Source of the DNA: an uncultured Eubacteriales bacterium
GTDB taxonomy: Bacteria; Bacillota; Clostridia; Peptostreptococcales; Anaerovoracaceae
Length of the DNA stretch: 8,964 nucleotides
Reading direction: 5' to 3'
NCBI GenBank assembly: GCA_900542245.1
Contig: UQMQ01000098.1
Coordinates: 1-8,964 of the forward strand
Below the pieces are notes generated by a model. It worked only from the letters and a program-made list of their open reading frames with translations. It was not told the DNA's origin and did no database searches. The position numbers were made by a program, and so were the translations under genes. Shown in pieces: positions 6,728 to 8,964 of the stretch (the stretch's first letter is position 1; each line of letters opens with the position of its first letter).

Positions 6728-8964
6728 CTACAAAAACATACTCAGCTGGTCGGTCTCCGGCAGTCCTGCGAACACACCGTGTCCGCGCAGTCCTTCTGTC
6801 GCTGTCTTGTTCAGCTTCGCGCGCTTGATCGCCTCCTCGATCGTGTCAAACGGTTTTGCCGCGTACTCCTCCGCAAACGCGCGGGCTGCAGTTTCCCCGA
6901 CGCCCTCGATCGCGACAAACGGTAGCAGTACCTTGCCGTCATCGACATCGAATTTGACCGCATCCGACTTGCCCAGCCGCGCAGGCGTAAACTCGTAGCC
7001 GCGCGCGTACATCTCGTATGCGACCTCCAAAATCGTATAGTCATCCTTTTCCTTCGCGGAAGCGTTGATGCCCTTTGCTGTGATCTCGTCCATGCGTGCC
7101 AGAATCGCCTCCTTACCCTTGAGGATTGTCTCCGCGTCGAAATTCGCGACCTTCGTCGTGAAATACGTCGCGTAGAACTCCTGTGGATAGTACACCTTGT
7201 ACCACGCCATACGGAAGCTCATCATCGTGTAAGCCACCGCGTGCGCACGCGGGAACATGTACTTGATCTTGTTGCAGGAGTCGATGTACCAGTCCGGCAC
7301 GTTGTGCTCCTTCATCGTCGCGACCTGCTGCTCGTCGAGATCCTTCTTGCCTTTCCGCACGATCTCCATGATCTTGAACGCGGTTTCATTCTCCACGCCC
7401 TTGAGGATCAGATAGTTCATAATGTCGTCACGCGTTGAGATTACTTCACGCATGGTCGCGGTTCCCGATCGGATATAGTCCTGCGCGTTGTTCAGCCAAA
7501 CGTCTGTCCCGTGAGAAAATCCGGAAATGCGCACCAGATCCGCGAACTTGTCCGGCTTCGTATCGTCCAGCATCTGCCGCGTAAAAGAAGTCCCGAACTC
7601 CGGGATCGCGTAAGAGCCGTGCGTGAACTTATAGTCCGGGTCCTTGATATCCAGCGCCTCGATGCCGTTAAAGATGCTCAGTACCTTGCGGTCCGTCAAG
7701 TCGATCTGCAGCGGGTCGGTACCCGTCATATCCTGCAGCTGGCGGATCATGGACGGCACATCGTGACCGAGAATGTCGAGCTTCAGCAGGTTTTCATCGA
7801 TCTTGTGATAGTCAAAATGCGTCGTGATGATATCTGTCGTCGTGTCGTTCGCCGGGTGCTGTACCGGACAAAACTCATAAATCTCGTGGTCGTCCGGACA
7901 GATAACGATTCCGCCCGGGTGCTGTCCGGTCGTCCGTTTCACGCCCGTACAATGCTGCGCCAGACGCTCCTTTTCATATTTGTTGACCGGAATATCGCGC
8001 TCCTCAAAGAACTTCGCGACATAACCATAAGCGGTTTTTTCTGCGACCGTACCGACCGTTCCCGCCTTAAACACGTTTTTTTCACCGAAAATAGTCCCGA
8101 CATAGCGGTGAGCCACCGGCTGATATTCCCCCGCGAAGTTCAAGTCGATATCCGGCTCCTTATTGCCCTTGAAGCCAAGGAAAGTCGCGAACGGAATCGT
8201 ATAGCCGTCCCGCTTCATCGGTGTGCCGCAGTCCGGACAATCCAGCGGCGGCATATCCACGCCGCAGTCGTACTTCTGCATATCACCCCAGATGATCTTC
8301 TTGCAATGCGGGCACAGATAATGCGGATTAAGGGGATTGACCTCCGTAATCCCCGCCATCGTCGCCGCGAACGACGAGCCGACCGAACCACGCGAGCCGA
8401 CCAGATACCCGTCCTCCAGCGACTTGTTTACCAGCATCTGCGCGCTAACATACATGACCGCGTAGCCGTTGTTGATGATGGAATTCAGCTCGATATCCAG
8501 CCGATCCTCGATTTCTTTCGGCAGCGGGTCGCCGTACTGCGCGTGCGCACGCTCCATACAGGTCTTACGCAGGGTTTCTTTCGCGCCCTCGATCTTCGGC
8601 GGAAACTTGCCCGCGGGTACCGGGCGGATATCGCCGTCAATCAGACTCGCGATGTAATTCGTATTGTCCACGACGATCTCCTGCGCGCGCGCGCCCAGAT
8701 ACGAAAACTCCTCCATCATCTCATCGGTCGTTTTCATATACAGACCCTCGCCGCTCTCTGCGTCTTCGAAGCCCATGCCCGCCATCACGATATTGCGGTA
8801 GATCGCGTCATCCGGCTCCGTATAGTGTGAATCCGTCGTCGCCACGACCCGCTTGCCGAGCTTGTCCGCCAGCGCCACGATCCGCCGGTTGATCTCGCGG
8901 ATATCGTCCTCGGTCTCAATGCGTCTGCCGTCCAGATAAAACTCCTCTCCGAACATGAAGCGGT
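6728..8964 (-). CDS. polC: DNA polymerase III PolC-type alpha subunit, C-terminal part (partial)
   Basis: About 744 codons of the Bacillota replicative polymerase; the N-terminal half, including the 3'-5' exonuclease, is beyond the window. Numbering from the Met at 8956: the end of the PHP domain (TTDSHY, 40-45), polymerase block VGSRGSVGSS (186-195), and a zinc-binding insert with Cys at 215, 218, 231, 240 and 243. The catalytic aspartates are D269 and D271 in PDIDLNF and probably D394 in KLDILGHD. Template and nucleotide-contact blocks are GTVAEKTAYGY (302-312) and TTGQHPGGIVICP (342-354), with MFPRAHAVAYTMMSFRMAWYK at 567-587, a helix-hairpin-helix-like IEGVGETAA (683-691) and a C-terminal clamp-binding motif QLSMF (737-741). 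No frameshift or missing catalytic residue is visible. PolC is typical of Bacillota and thus a taxonomic marker. An intrinsic terminator follows the TAG. Confidence 0.97.
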   Translation of the reverse strand, partial: RFMFGEEFYLDGRRIETEDDIREINRRIVALADKLGKRVVATTDSHYTEPDDAIYRNIVMAGMGFEDAESGEGLYMKTTDEMMEEFSYLGARAQEIVVDNTNYIASLIDGDIRPVPAGKFPPKIEGAKETLRKTCMERAHAQYGDPLPKEIEDRLDIELNSIINNGYAVMYVSAQMLVNKSLEDGYLVGSRGSVGSSFAATMAGITEVNPLNPHYLCPHCKKIIWGDMQKYDCGVDMPPLDCPDCGTPMKRDGYTIPFATFLGFKGNKEPDIDLNFAGEYQPVAHRYVGTIFGEKNVFKAGTVGTVAEKTAYGYVAKFFEERDIPVNKYEKERLAQHCTGVKRTTGQHPGGIVICPDDHEIYEFCPVQHPANDTTTDIITTHFDYHKIDENLLKLDILGHDVPSMIRQLQDMTGTDPLQIDLTDRKVLSIFNGIEALDIKDPDYKFTHGSYAIPEFGTSFTRQMLDDTKPDKFADLVRISGFSHGTDVWLNNAQDYIRSGTATMREVISTRDDIMNYLILKGVENETAFKIMEIVRKGKKDLDEQQVATMKEHNVPDWYIDSCNKIKYMFPRAHAVAYTMMSFRMAWYKVYYPQEFYATYFTTKVANFDAETILKGKEAILARMDEITAKGINASAKEKDDYTILEVAYEMYARGYEFTPARLGKSDAVKFDVDDGKVLLPFVAIEGVGETAARAFAEEYAAKPFDTIEEAIKRAKLNKTATEGLRGHGVFAGLPETDQLSMFL

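Noticed and set aside
6608..6925. + strand open frame of 105 codons starting in the cdnL-polC gap
   Set aside because: Two thirds of it is antisense to polC, it crosses the polC terminator, and no ribosome binding site or recognisable motif is present.
7511..8830. Long + strand open frame (439 codons) opposite polC
   Set aside because: It lies wholly antisense to well-conserved PolC codons, its translation is rich in Arg and low-complexity hydrophobic patches with no recognisable motif, and GC-rich codon usage commonly opens the opposite strand.

Overview
The window looks like chromosomal DNA from a fairly GC-rich Bacillota (Firmicutes), most plausibly a Clostridia/Oscillospiraceae-type gut anaerobe. 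The main support is a PolC-type DNA polymerase III (a Bacillota hallmark), AGGAGG-like ribosome binding sites, a Gram-positive-style zinc-uptake lipoprotein and a meso-diaminopimelate dehydrogenase. Placement below phylum level is inference. I see no mobile element, CRISPR array, tRNA, rRNA or prophage gene.

Layout. Bases 1-107 hold the last codons of an XRE-family helix-turn-helix regulator, closed by a strong intrinsic terminator (108-150). A calcineurin-like metallophosphoesterase (225-1097, +) follows. It converges on ddh (1189-2187, -), with a hairpin between the two. The divergent region 2188-2410 carries a clear sigma-A-type promoter and a perfect 25-bp palindromic Fur-family operator. 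These drive a four-gene zinc operon on the + strand: zur (2411-2830), znuA (2918-4132), znuC (4158-5105) and znuB (5105-5959). The last codons of znuB overlap the end of a convergent CdnL/CarD-like RNA polymerase-binding protein gene (5901-6410, -). The 317-bp gap 6411-6727 holds the probable cdnL promoter with a tandem 10-bp repeat, a leader with a terminator-like fold, a second inverted/direct repeat cluster and the polC terminator. The rest (6728-8964, -) is the C-terminal half of PolC, running off the window.

How the genes work together. The zinc operon is a self-contained circuit. The regulator is the first gene behind its own operator, so zinc-loaded Zur would shut off both itself and the lipoprotein, ATPase and permease of the ABC importer. 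Ddh makes meso-DAP for peptidoglycan and lysine in one step. CdnL sets RNA polymerase promoter activity and PolC replicates the chromosome. The metallophosphoesterase and the XRE tail show no obvious functional tie to their neighbours.

This is mostly ordinary core-genome territory and I did not find a convincing new multi-gene system. The most unusual points are low-complexity insertions in both ZnuA and ZnuC that contain in-frame internal repeats, the 59-bp convergent overlap of znuB and cdnL, the tandem repeat built into the cdnL promoter, and a minus-strand terminator-like hairpin superimposed on the zur promoter.
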